This document shows positions 27,601 to 29,279 of a DNA stretch of 64,000 nt, in pieces. Under the pieces are notes generated by a model. It worked only from the letters and a program-made list of their open reading frames with translations, did no database searches and was not told where the DNA came from. Source of the stretch: Phil1 sp040767925. Lineage in GTDB: Bacteria > Bacillota > Clostridia > Christensenellales > CAG-138. Location: the NCBI GenBank assembly GCA_040767925.1, contig JAXGNN010000002.1, positions 62,001-126,000 on the forward strand, read 5' to 3'. A program made the translations under genes and the position numbers. Position 1 is the stretch's first letter; every line of letters starts with the position of its first letter.

Positions 27601-29226
27601 CAATATATTAATATAGGCGTCGGTGACGAAATCGATTAGGCTTCCGTTCACATCGAGCGTCGTGCCCGCGACCGCGCCCGCCACCCCGTCGGGCAGGGGG
27701 AGGCTCGAGAGGCTTATTAGGTTTTTCTTATACAGGTCATCCGAATCGAGGGCGCTGATGAGGATGGACGCGGCGTTGATGGTGCCCGTGACGTCCACCT
27801 TGCCGGCCTTGACGACGAGCGCGACGCCGGGCAGATTGATGTTGCCCAGCGTGATGTTGTTGTTGACGCCGTTGAAGTCGGTTTCCATGCAGAGGATGAC
27901 GAGGTTCGCGAGGAACGCGCCGGGGGAAGCGTCGTCGATGCCGGTGACGGTCTCCCCGCTCCTGGCGCCGTAAACATAGTTCGTGAAGGGGTTGAAGGCG
28001 ATCGGCTGCGTCATCTCCGCGTCGGAATAGAGCCTGCCGTCCGCGCCCACCGCCGCGATCGCGACGGCCGCCTTGTTGTAAAGCTCGTCCGTATAGAACT
28101 CGATGCCGGCGAAGGAGATGCCCATCGCCTTGTCGTTGGCGTTGCGCAAGTCGATACGCGCGCTGCTTCCGCTGATGCGGGGGGCGTCCGCGCCGTCTTT
28201 GTCCTTGTCGTCCTCATCGAGATAGCCCGTGAGGTTCGCCCTGTCGCTGCCCGCGCCGCCGTTGATTGTGACGAGGCTCGCGCCCTCCGCGAGGGACGCG
28301 CCGATGCTGATCGTGTCGTCTCCCGCGCCGCCGTCGACGGCGACGCCCGCGCTCTGCGATTCCGTCGTGGCCGTGCCGGAGACGCTGATCGCGTCCGCGC
28401 CGTCGCCCCCGCTGACGGAGACGTCCGCGTTGCCGGTCTTGACGTTGACGTCGATCGCGTCGGCCCCCGCGCCGCCGTCTATGACGACCTTCGTCGCCTC
28501 GTCGCCCGCGCCCTCGTTGCCGTCCACGTTGACGGTGTAGGCGTCGCCCGCGGCCGTGCCGTAGACGGTAAGATCCGTGTTCTTGGCGCTGATGGCCTTG
28601 CCGACGGACATATAGAGGCCCGCGAGCACCACGTCGAGCCCGTCGACGGTGATGTTGCCGTCCACCTTGGTCTTGCCGTTGGCGTTGGTATATGTGGTCG
28701 CGCCGCCCTCGTCCGTGACGGCGGCGTCCTTGGCCATGATGTAGAGCTTGAAGTTGGATGTGTCGACCCCCTGGAGGTTCGCCTTGGTGATCGAGACGTC
28801 GCCCGCGTAGGTGCCCTCGGTGAGCTCTATCGTGATGCTGTCCGTGTTCTCCTGGATCTGGGTCAGCGCGTATTCGACGGCCTTCTGCAGCGCGCTCTTT
28901 TCCACCTGGGCCGTGGTGGTCTGCCCGTCCGGGGAGGTGGTGGTCTGGCTGACGGGCGCGTTGTCATAAACCTTCTCGGCGCCTTCTGCGACCTGCTCCT
29001 CGCCGTTTTCGACGATGCTCTCCACCGCGGCGTTGCCCGGCGTCGTGCCGCCGGAGGTATCCACGTCGCCCGCGCCGGGATCGGACGTCGTCCCCGGCGT
29101 TTCCTCCGTGCCGGAAGAACCCTCGGCCAAAGCGGCCGAAGGCATCAGCGCCAGGCAAAGAATTGCGATGAGCGCGAGCAGCACCCCCAGCAAGAATTTC
29201 GCTTTGACGCCGATGAGCTTTTTCAT
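700..29226 (-). CDS. Giant sortase-anchored repeat adhesin (about 9,508 aa)
   Basis: One uninterrupted minus-strand frame. I chose the ATG at 29226 because GGGAAAGGAT precedes it at good spacing; an in-frame TTG six codons upstream is the alternative. Residues 1-34 are a signal peptide ending SAALA. Then follow a Thr/Gly-rich stretch, a GGxGxD block, InlB-B-like repeats, and several thousand residues of 45-60-residue repeats of the LktA-type/filamentous-adhesin kind (pattern GGxAxVGAxxAxxxxxN...AxIG). After these come an amphipathic Trp-containing helix segment, a long non-repetitive Tyr-rich region, more beta-rich repeats, a coiled coil, and a C-terminal LPQTG, membrane helix and RRRKK. It should be exported by Sec and linked to peptidoglycan by a sortase; adhesion or matrix function is inferred. 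The family is far from uniform in length, but this is among the largest bacterial proteins one meets. It lies 53 bases downstream of the TPR gene, probably in one operon. No frameshift is needed anywhere, which argues for active selection. Confidence 0.9.
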   Translation of the reverse strand: MKKLIGVKAKFLLGVLLALIAILCLALMPSAALAEGSSGTEETPGTTSDPGAGDVDTSGGTTPGNAAVESIVENGEEQVAEGAEKVYDNAPVSQTTTSPDGQTTTAQVEKSALQKAVEYALTQIQENTDSITIELTEGTYAGDVSITKANLQGVDTSNFKLYIMAKDAAVTDEGGATTYTNANGKTKVDGNITVDGLDVVLAGLYMSVGKAISAKNTDLTVYGTAAGDAYTVNVDGNEGAGDEATKVVIDGGAGADAIDVNVKTGNADVSVSGGDGADAISVSGTATTESQSAGVAVDGGAGDDTISIGASLAEGASLVTINGGAGSDRANLTGYLDEDDKDKDGADAPRISGSSARIDLRNANDKAMGISFAGIEFYTDELYNKAAVAIAAVGADGRLYSDAEMTQPIAFNPFTNYVYGARSGETVTGIDDASPGAFLANLVILCMETDFNGVNNNITLGNINLPGVALVVKAGKVDVTGTINAASILISALDSDDLYKKNLISLSSLPLPDGVAGAVAGTTLDVNGSLIDFVTDAYINILEGARLIASGAVSLTATSSQTHALVDLINGITNALNFICVKVGSARITIAGAIAGTLVSAAAKTNVAMTASNSTLAPYYVPLAVSVCVASASVTLTGTGSISASGSVSLSSASTVKITTEASTGALPISLAVSVLVNDAHTRVEGGVTAGGDINVSSKATADVTTKANRGGAATGSSGGYFAIAVALQDAGASVSGEAALSAGDNVNVRSDASAKALTAATSAKPSESSPGTTLDKIIAKVKGLLGTVAGKLGALAKGKLLGAADGMTGAQYAIDADPTANGTVSSLVSKANAGDTVQCVITPAKNYEVDQAYIKYLEPGKSSHTTVGLTNGSFVMPAFNVTIVVTFKKVQGAPADEDTGSLYGDDDNTKPGDMFGDEDGDEGDLGISDMFDEGTGGAQQGAEGRADKDSALPTAKNLALVQPAAGGALLCAVSKVDAGREVLVTVNPAAGYKLTENSLTFAYDDPDNPGKKLINVIRANAKGEYAFVMPDFDVTVSCAFEQGTAPAGAGAGGASGNQLTGALAVAIVKNANAAFIDATGSVTAAGQVNVAAYGVTQSTVGADGSPAAEEIKADTTTGEAPRDPNAITTFGQQKGRLTVKATVNGSINILSGNECGIGDTVSFTLTPAEGFKFKEGSLTCTISYTDDTGTHSAVITPTKDGAVGNKYYFTIEHPSGGVLDANCVVTLFAAFESDPHAITVSATGSGTASASVSTAKAGDKVSLTLAPGEGCGVKSVKVNGVAIAAVDGAYSFKMPAEDAVVTVEFGEKEFAVVIDEESASYAPYVKLSAAKADVGDKIAVALTDEAVAQGRKITSVTVDFYNFGGAYQASVQVTVNADFTFVIPESALGYVSNELGTATFKVKVVLAEKTYSLATEILPPAGTDTPAPSGSILAPGKVDSLEQITVTITPNAGSKLAPGSVKVITENGVQNTSCTITIDNLVFDGTRYTFTYKLPILESDGSLTSTVKIQLRFEKGTEAKTQPNTVSLGVGVAIGVTLHTNEAYIKNADITASGVNLTAASGSKDERVLSSVTAKAGVAAGTIGVGGAIGINVASAKTHALLYNSANITLAGGGTVNVNASSFERFATVADASNNKGASTSVGVGAGIAVGVGGVEVYGAIEDGTAIAQAAGAPDIESISIAAEHDLAETMLAKAGSAGGVSVTPVMALMISGADVQAYFGKAPAGQSSAFTVRSDVSVKAASVISREIAANAAAAGSSVGVGGAFAISVLNDAAVARLSRSVRVRNGNLSVIARSRNNLKSTSRAGANGASSSSSGGSSAAGSGGSGAGSSSGDSSGDGSADGQADKALKSGGKLANLTGTNGVNSNSVGKQGFNRQKGETSEGSVSVAAGFALNIMRNDCRAYLDDGISIDVHGTDETDASGNVTKRNGAVSVQGYSLVGAQISANASATKSEIGVGVAVAINIVAYNNIAYIGNCLINCDYLDLTALMEEKVATVKVTPTTAANDANILVTLVKNAIAEFLADLERELGLSQYFGENGVDEKYTLKGIVDTVVGAVLGKGLAALLAGTGLEKLLSADIADKLKAIKENILNVAAGDEATEQALVRLRTIAIADLISLVSGIFTQMAQQGGAQQQQGADAAPADQQQNKQSIKDKIIATLKEKINFAGLPAAAQAQGAKFLISLADHLVESFGGDLVDVTALTNYLKTNVSAHLMTSLKSALSTAGVALTTAALDTLTYYMGAKVEKDTRPTNTFRTEAVAGAGAGKVGVAGSAAISIVNGSTKAYVADYDAATAVAGATITVVRIATIKAYALQNEYTVASGAVGGDGKADPNLGAGAGGTSDTTPQPNPDTGDTTGGSGGGSEDPTAGGTSTNGKLKVVTNAGGTATAYGYQNKDDGQCTVEVVCDPGYVVDEIVATLTKGTGVAPTVWATAANREYKFSMGGLVSRNAGGELEITITVTFKKAQSDPYTASAGSTANGAIKLHSDTNSAPGASTTAKEGEKVYVAVTPAAGYVLDTLTYTYQGQTKKIVSKELSANATTFVFLMPNANAVVNATFKLADPNAPKQENTNGSGKTVGVGAAFALTVSTLSVEAYVGENRAVVAGAMELAAVGERKTTTSSVAGSDPLAKSSDGSAKDISLDASVAVSISNATVAATVRPGASVTTNGGNLVTVVEAKKDAEGNVTSPAVTAGFYMHANEVATTVVKASSFAVGKETAVGAAVAVNIATSDVAARFFGAGNVLGRAVLEAKSLSRDDSHALATAMGADLQRYTDKFAKGQEQTEKYANDMSQGKYFSDTGTGANTTNGTAGKINKDLNNNANNEQGGAQPKANNDLPLSTNALRAQNAGTEDQAKTDSTTGTGTSQANSNTDPTVNTNTGAPNASGIGTTPNASNKQSVQVAAAVAVNITVHGIEALIAGSLTASEVSLAADNSGNFRTVASGAAMSLAQSSNAVAAAVAISVNRNEAQAAIADGSVITIANTGANGNGNIGVTASLTANLDGDYRGYLGAQAIAGAVSGSGGKVSIGGALAVIVSRAVTSASIGKNVRIYNGGDLLVGATDKTKLALRAGGVSVSKGAAVGVGASFALIYAHNSVSATIGDSSELHVKSLKLVAEKQRLDSSDYENAAGLDRLLTDTSDLTAAEREQATTGLIDIHRETDPATGKKSDSYKVEVNITADKLIGAIDLLNFLSSCNYYAEAIAGSITTGAGQDAKASVAGALAMIFFYNTIHALIGDGVSIYSGESVEVEAKNDATVRIIAGSLSASPAKVGVGATVGFLYNEDSVLARTGAGSRVAAGGAFTQSASGKANIQVFTVAASISTGSESTASVGGAVNAVAAKNTVVSEISESATIEAAGAKIGSSLAMDMMLISLSVSAGNSKVAVGGTVAVIVDESSALTRIAENVAITADTGDVDIASSVSNRLVSALASASGAPQGVTVAGVLSVLVALFKSKVEIADGVSVAADLGSIHIASSAVSWMIVIGLAATGSGSGTAAVGATISVNVFEHESIVEIGRATFRAGGDITAFATGEDFTVLVNMALGAAGSGNAIAGTIPVVVSSTKIKAKVGDSSKFNAGGTIAVAADLSSKTIDVAGGLAAGGGSAGVGATLSTAVYKSEIEASVGKNVVLYAGAAGAGVMTPNRSDRRRGILISATGNEMLILVSISAGAAGTAGVAGVVNTLVAKNTVTASVGAGSSLNAGYREDETAPDAPVSTGNEGEITVEADDRSSIANCAGALAAGGTAGVGATVVVLVFNKTVVADASGAKALRASGNINITANAADDLWLLALAFGAGGTAGVAGGVNALVFENKANAKLGGTAVSGKDVSVAASSDSGLYNVAAGLGFGGTAGVTAVAVVTYFYNETIAEIVSGSDVTASGAVNVLADSKELVTADAAGVSGGGVAGVGGTLDIIYTKVVTKALTGDGVKITSGGALTVKAGDEYTLVAAVVTVAVSGTAAVGVTVLVSLSFNTVTAEIGLNNVIRASAIAVEASSKRDILTIVATVAGSGVAGVGVSLSVVVAGGKISQDAHDGIYANDSSLDPQAQTDGAFAAGNSKAVSGHEPKDDLGGPLAGDGQRVGGEDYNSYGQDTSKQYYVRLAAGEDTGAAGVLLGADGYYYRPERSEGALAKRYTLSKDGEGRNAFAKADFYVEDGTDATGKPKYKLLDEDAVSSLSGDVYARRLVENADGSSTYEYYKLDKATRSEGGDSGMNDGTYDDTANGTTYQGGRIAGLEDTTSAVVNGGSKLTATLGDIDVRAGDTVNANMISGTIAIGGIAGVGVGLSVAVLMSNVAAVVADDAVLSAAGDVNVVASSGSAAKPLEQLSSKSNGADGSPNAVSTGDSNALAEEKTGDDGSASTIRLISVTGSGGFVGVGVSVAVLMVFSNVQAKLLGDVLRADNVRVEGKMNFGQVLTATLGISGGAVAVNVSAGVAYFEGTVETGIGGNAKLNDIAGEVLVSTSGVTNTVSAAAGIAGGAVAVNAGVALAISRTRVDTYIGRGVTIDIAGSVRVKTEFASNCIAMILSIAGGAVAVGATAAIAINSVEAYTYIGVTPAADVLPGTSLTGGRVKAGSVAVEGSLTGSTDVMGLGIAGGAVAVNAAVALGFNRMRNITALNGANVETTGDITLGGRLTGDTTVVTTSIAGGAVAVGATVALAQIKSENHTFIDLTGASVRGRNITVTAGNAAMVNSSEATVAIVTGAAGAVAVAINFAIALNEASNIAEVRGARGAEAADVYNLDATGRLEVGAKGEAHAFAVAANASAGLVAANVSFAFAFIRSAQEALVHGSAKLRAAGLHVWSEHNTEPFTPKLLSLFNGYDRNSEGEYIDSSGVVIRESDADFKARRVEKRSSFTATGAASAAVISASAGYYSITSNTIIALANAVSRAKVSVADLTITGTYGALVRNEAESTAVAKTLNLSFGGYSVGVMVGFAYASGTFEAIFESLGAVDLGSNPIQIKNAYVSEAICAILTSTGGILLDVGVNAANAIANSRANTGISGAGSITAGAISIVADGTATATAGVDAPEFLKKIPSFSSISVAANSVYAEVGAVQNTYISGVSIIAASISVQSIFNYTLDDVTPANSGPKADAGAFAHVGGTGKGADGVSVKIVGVELNFANAVLDAKNKLLIAASDIALAGDLNALNYSGANATAGVRQDSSAGFVSAGLVEVHAKSAGEFTSSIQVAAGKKVKARNVTVRTTYRSAASAKSAQAVNGVSANVFSLSANIADSSVTTQAEASVTGEGEVETEDDLSVEALGTAKAWSAFEELTVAISGGAIAINVLTASLTGAQNAYLKGVKATVRGDLSILSEFNKTGADGALAELSGGMQGAGSGVDNIKVSFNGLTVEGSVAVATADYTVKAFIENAEVDVAGTLAVKVEATSVATAKLAADTLKLSGLSAGLNFMFAWAKGTYEARITASSGKTVKAGVINVITVYTTNALAQTGQLSGGLGALASVDAALLDVKMNLGWAESATTAKAAVTGEGTLRATGNPGSGAALNVKATGSAYARTENLAASINISYIKVALTVMSANVAVTQSAYVGAQSVACASAEVVSSLNEGAVDKGANVYIGSAINKAKSDVDGLNLGIYSGGLNTASATFSATNSAYIANAVIGSTAARAASVKVLAKGTAIALADVAQGSSIGLVGFGANALYAYAKGTHSASVADSTIYAKSVQVETIFTAKSSASTTQGAFGLQGASVETNVAWAETTTAGSASISGSSVDVDSSGKLTVKSAGNAYAVSNFTTPTVSLSGIKLSFNLLTAKLNGKAEAYVSSSDIRAAGGAEVLAEYNKNAPAPGAAAYMNSYASLADCALVSGSGHALVASDASSASAYTSGTSFLSGTGAIKIDASGESRAVADKGGSYVTFNLLALGVLIASATANGSFKAYMELLDGDEVNASSLAIGATYALRAKAVSGQPSGGTNFSLLSLDYNAATAKAGDAAGTAYNGDAHISAAGNTKINVSGNVDVAVDGKLEAIARIGAAQISITGADVGINVVDADAAARQKAYISGVADFTAGGNVNVDSKLNPYGASADANMAYASTGTSHGLALSFLSGSVNSVNAGTQTENLAYVSSSKITAAGSLGVCATTVSAARAEVLDDALASISGVKLCATRAGSDIADTTKAYLTGGGTAISAANVLVEANSTASAHTSVMPPQASVSLLNGTSVNGTADIKNVYTAAYIGSGTTVYASGCLTVDAAQSIRARVSCTYSESYSAIQLGGYALLAKVTQAEAKAYIDGSVEADDSITLTASSDVAELHVSYEALAASLFSGSANSTAEAKVLSQKASAGVGENARLVAIEGDVSVGAVTSSKVYSAIYSTSYSGLTTGGQIAATSYVKRDTQVNIGDGALIESRYGSVFIEAKADYAHINARARDENGSLVSIGAGPKATSDIVSTTYAIVGAATIRAVFGSLNIIADSYSNIAATAYRNMKSFAGDNTSSAYVNAWETVKTVLGADANGGNTAGRATILGKNTLIRAYITDQTLYTYAYSYTIAAGSKTEANSVLSVCNDVDAVVGNAYVGGVDALTIEAKQIKLDAHAESYSIISAGVTGKVFATSTINGYSYVDVSVSSKAELAGETVKIEAYAPTFETGTVFKDATAVANTVISWVTRTIQKVSEWIEKKVSKIPIIGWFIKKIVHKIVEWITEVIKVITYSDSVSTKDGSLDSQSDLAAGVYIAPGAKVHLGGAAAGMWIDVRPDGAVWTSGLDNDYDGNPEAFHALENGQLKLGPIYNNDPGTMSITVRNGALKNTSAFTTYWNTYLPSVVVNNDSDFDLVFDELRVANPAAIAPEVEANSNSAYQPVQTYADEVPVIVINSAGRGDVVFTKTVENLRGTIAIRMTGDDPGDVYAVHDTSGSALRVNMLVISGARNVGKGPADKLVVEFYNAFAKPAEYAPGTNRLVRLGEAARASLMDVEAAGAIYLSICLVVDIGEIDLTGTTISAYVAALHLETPKLTVEKVKGGGEVYIEQKQTRIRYTDVSRIASVDVASISFPNGSMAFVACYPAAGPGLSDTLVQVPGTDYWYSPATGMVSVNASNFQYYASTLGTAVVSDDYTTYQLPNNVTVTILNATGKIVSVSHLAAGADGADAVYQLSDFTASFDANGNLVITLPATAADATGTAVTIDKATGAMMMKIASNGGTIYIRRAADSLGWELPNGVIVYFKSAFVQNGKIVEVTWIGKHGQNDLYVLEDLNDDARDSFHVVELHSGGVESAFVAAYLYTREQLMSLVSGGTVSYFDIIDEAVAALEAAVSNLNLASLGLAFAKVYETDSEGEPTSVIDIDATYGALGDANRTAVRNSLSALLQDVASTLTENLIVSLTGFSLTIRVTGNGANFAVTRISVDYSITDALLPSGTPATTGTAIKSGSGSGQAFSYSDDYASDPLGGLGEAAARSEYGYALGEGALEGLKVVRHEGTSPTPDSYELRTPEKSVALTQFGFRENRGAGGAIASVTTIYSCSIPGIGVVYFAVTVDAANKDLSALAAFTLNEAGSGETDATKGSDGKYTIAGMNGGYVVVNGNYRFIDDAEDIESASAILYLTQDAVAVYPDGRVGVVAVEGGAVEVNPETGEREYIAAKIAIAPTLTQKKDADGKLVYSIVSYYYSKSNSSLKMTYDQYLAWVEEDRAADAAYLADIIKREAELEAAVAAERARWELMGLLMSDWEESLFRARFSEYTTEMPEPVVYKVPDWFRSNDYFTVYDMVNGLPVYSVYKDYPDSELDYYKVSATTVYERTQASVMLMGSGYGVDDHLTEAQYNALSSWLKHLFTPVYKSVYNYIPGTVVISPDGEDALGAYVTYVSGEGLAPFALPKDELGRGIIDKHTRLVAVKDANGLYTKFEILYLGEDGEVRAAYDGEGFRLNEGGNVYDASETAWSTYAPATRDGKNDLAVGYGRGMMVKFLEVMSGVYTTVDSVISDMSAGRWDYAAALYFTDGEDGPTLLEKSDAYYGYDYIDNMFKRLPAKPEEGAEGTDYFKAVMLTDPNNGDAMMLAILVDVALPQRIRALPIVRTFFVLADGDTLGSSDGYEDLVLMKSSSSALPQEIAMNGIIESMETSGKKVVIVVESEGETWIGSAEAGRRDIYADEVYFYVNGSLSSIGTSADHVSIGSFSADNEAILMYIFGYDPSDLTVPTYTGSAYLDVYDDLILYANKLGSGSLIEYHLFNGSNIALLDAEVSGTVKITDEGDGVSGVVIGTNGESGDLGGVKLAGGTLDIDVGGDIVIDRIELTDSAEFFARTAAGAIRHAGDDSYLYAEAGSAIVLSAAKDIGQAARRLAIDVPESLTVTIEHAANLYLAALELAGGTPFARTYPAAPAQDGGRDENGDPATGDAVGSAGDETQDVPLKNQTPAELAERLLAGCADDRTKWTLTLSGAGLEAYVAAVMAQTAASPDLIAKEDLVKLLNRAVPQGGAQWTLITLGAKTEGEIAALLKGAFELKNAEGTAYAVADADIRGALTLLIGSEAFERNGAGGLGALIATLLTGEEIEELIDASWDGATYPASAPANAPARKFSLHIGESTGATYVSNEGDINIVQDGGTFTAGAIESRRGDVSVTVTSGDIEGAAVSAEHPANIIARGISLKASGSIGANVPLVIDQRDNRIIPVANVTAPTQKTAPDTGYDGVSVIYAADLDSLGNPIEGTWSWRLAVHIEYRWIRQFFAGDATRLDAEAGGSIAVREFDGDLGLGLVAVGGNVALGARGDILDARTADEKAAGQRNIAANGTLTVTSDAGAIGAPGSPVAVRAGGGMTAAVAKGAYVDAATSLMLDLTSGTGEVELRAEADLALISRGGAALSGGAFAGGSISIAAAGDIGSAEMPFDVDTNMFLAGGTLSLSGANVFVRELTGDVILKKLITSGDAKLIVPGALTAAPGSDGTIGEALAAQLAANAAKAAFDKAQAGAAVHDLYAARLEAVAAVKEQAKLKAEEIEADALAALLAAIAANIARLVAEIEADIQMKRDALAALDPYAPDYAANAETLWNEINALNGELAAARELQRVEDLAQAAYDQAHAAAELARAAFEEANAPAVLARAEADRLSGIAFMRLNEYAAAMQALDGLIAAAQSGAPAITTGGNLAISAGNGVGAAGMMLRMDVGGALAIDGGAGGVYIGSGTDVVIGGIVAQGAVSVTTLGNIRGAAPEGTSDIVAPEVRLAALGGHDVGEKADPVRLSADFFTGSGRNVYILNDRSLTLGDVSAENELVIGAAGNVATSGGTLMANRLEIVAKGDVDVDTDVANLLIQGGNITINNHSPHLNIEGIAGGNIGVAADGSVGTDPAGTGIRGKNLTVAAQGDIGSEAHPLVVRITGKVEATSAYGRVYIRTLAEDDSAHYYHRVLVDEKTGVTVEGDAIHAATELRVREMKLEGDSELIRMIQTAVKRHKLLAGYDIELYAYGAEPYRGKIRISIPVDRKYEGRTVYVLYENDKGETVYVACVVRDGKVTIEVDRFVSPIAVVLPMAGLPQTGGAEFTFAWLLLAAGVLLLLFVLRRRKK
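703..798 (-). other. LPQTG cell-wall sorting signal of the giant protein
   Basis: The last 32 residues are LPQTG (coded at 784-798), a hydrophobic helix rich in Leu, and the tail RRRKK. This is the canonical three-part sortase A substrate signal: cleavage between Thr and Gly, attachment to the wall. It shows a monoderm-type cell wall and implies a sortase elsewhere in the genome. Confidence 0.95.
1985..2555 (-). other. Ala/Glu-rich coiled-coil segment in the giant protein
   Basis: About 190 residues (roughly 8,890-9,080) change abruptly from Gly/Val beta-type repeats to helix formers with heptad-like Ala, Leu, Glu and Lys (for example KLKAEEIEADALAALLAAI). A Pro/Tyr/Asp break near DPYAPDYAAN splits it into two arms, as in a helical hairpin. 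It lies between the last beta repeats and the wall anchor, so it may be a stalk or dimerisation element. Function is inferred. Confidence 0.7.
5040..8260 (-). other. Non-repetitive Tyr/Asp-rich region of the giant protein
   Basis: Roughly 1,070 residues (about 6,990-8,060) lack the surrounding repeat pattern. They contain long stretches of ordinary globular composition with many Tyr, Trp, Asp and Glu, for example VPDWFRSNDYFTVYDMVNG and a preceding helix rich in Glu, Ala and Arg. I recognise no family. Its difference from the repeats suggests a functional head or enzyme-like domain rather than spacer. Confidence 0.6.
9215..9400 (-). other. Amphipathic Trp/Lys/Ile helix segment in the giant protein
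   Basis: About 60 residues (roughly 6,610-6,671) form a strongly amphipathic or membrane-seeking stretch: TVISWVTRTIQKVSEWIEKK, then KIPIIGWFIKKIVHKIVEW and a similar tail. It has a regular alternation of Ile/Val/Trp with Lys/Glu and no Gly-rich repeat character. It is bounded by repeat units before and the Tyr-rich region after. It resembles a pore-forming or membrane-docking helix hairpin; the role is inferred. Confidence 0.6.
9430..16480 (-). repeat. Second block of adhesin repeats in the giant protein
   Basis: About 2,350 residues of degenerate 50-70-residue units built of Ala, Ser, Val and Gly. They recur around AYVSGxxxxAGGxVxVxA-like strands and Tyr-Ile/Tyr-Val pairs (AYISGV, AYIENA, TAYVSS). 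These units have more Ser and Tyr than the first block. The periodic small-residue strands suggest a long beta-solenoid. Units are diverged, so recent tandem duplication is not evident. Confidence 0.75.
16480..17150 (-). other. Acidic Tyr-rich insert interrupting the repeats
   Basis: About 220 residues rich in Asp, Glu, Gly and Tyr (segments such as GADGYYYRPERSEG and STYEYYKLDKATRSEG) break the Gly/Ala repeats. Two short sub-units share a Y-Y-[RK] pattern followed by a charged Ser/Glu stretch, suggesting a small duplicated surface domain or a flexible loop. The repeat phase resumes on both sides. I do not recognise a family. Confidence 0.55.
17150..24650 (-). repeat. First block of LktA-like Gly/Ala/Val repeats
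   Basis: About 2,500 residues in which a unit of roughly 45-60 residues recurs many times. Its core is a segment such as GTAGVGATVVVLVFNKTVVA, followed by a short polar turn and a Val/Asp/Ser strand (GNINITANAADD type). This is the repeat style seen in Fusobacterium LktA-type filamentous adhesins and predicts a long beta-helix. Low-complexity spacers interrupt it: Ser/Gly at about 23700-23810, Gln-rich near 22790-22850, and Asn/Thr-rich at 20510-20830. Confidence 0.8.
21540..22090 (-). repeat. InlB-B-like repeat pair inside the LktA-like block
   Basis: Two units follow the divergent InlB B-repeat scheme: a Gly/Asn-rich entry, a 'GExVxVxVxPxxGYVLD' strand, then 'FxMPNANAVVNATF' or a similar strand. 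The motifs EGEKVYVAVTPAAGYVLD and CTVEVVCDPGYVVDEIVA are visible. Such modules are common in Gram-positive surface proteins and are thought to act as spacers or carbohydrate-binding units. Confidence 0.75.
24660..26770 (-). repeat. Main InlB-B-like repeat array of the giant protein
   Basis: About six units follow the scheme 'AGDxVxxxxxPxxGYxxxxxxx...FxMPxxxVxVxxxF', for example AGDTVQCVITPAKNYEVD, AGDKVSLTLAPGEGCGVKSV and FVMPAFNVTIVVTF. An acidic linker near 26400-26540 (rich in Asp/Glu/Gly) and one short LktA-like unit near 25850-26090 interrupt them. Their position near the N-terminus puts them far from the cell wall when the protein is extended. Confidence 0.75.
28232..28490 (-). repeat. 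GGxGxD (RTX-like) nonapeptide block
   Basis: Four copies of GGAGAD, GGDGAD, GGAGDD and GGAGSD each precede a beta strand (for example VDGGAGDDTISIGA). This is the calcium-binding pattern of hemolysin-type repeats, here close to the N-terminus (about residues 245-332). Copies are spaced about 25 residues apart rather than nine, so a full parallel beta-roll is doubtful; individual Ca2+ sites remain possible. Confidence 0.7.
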
Positions 29227-29279
29227 AACGCGATCCTTTCCCAACGCCCGCGCCCGGGCGCCCTCCTGTGCCTTCCCCG

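Noticed and set aside
7555..27639. Several very long plus-strand ORFs (1,198-1,439 codons) opposite the giant gene
   Set aside because: They run in the frame antisense to a GC-rich repetitive coding region, have Arg/Asp/Ala-biased composition without domains or ribosome sites, and are shadows of the minus-strand codons.
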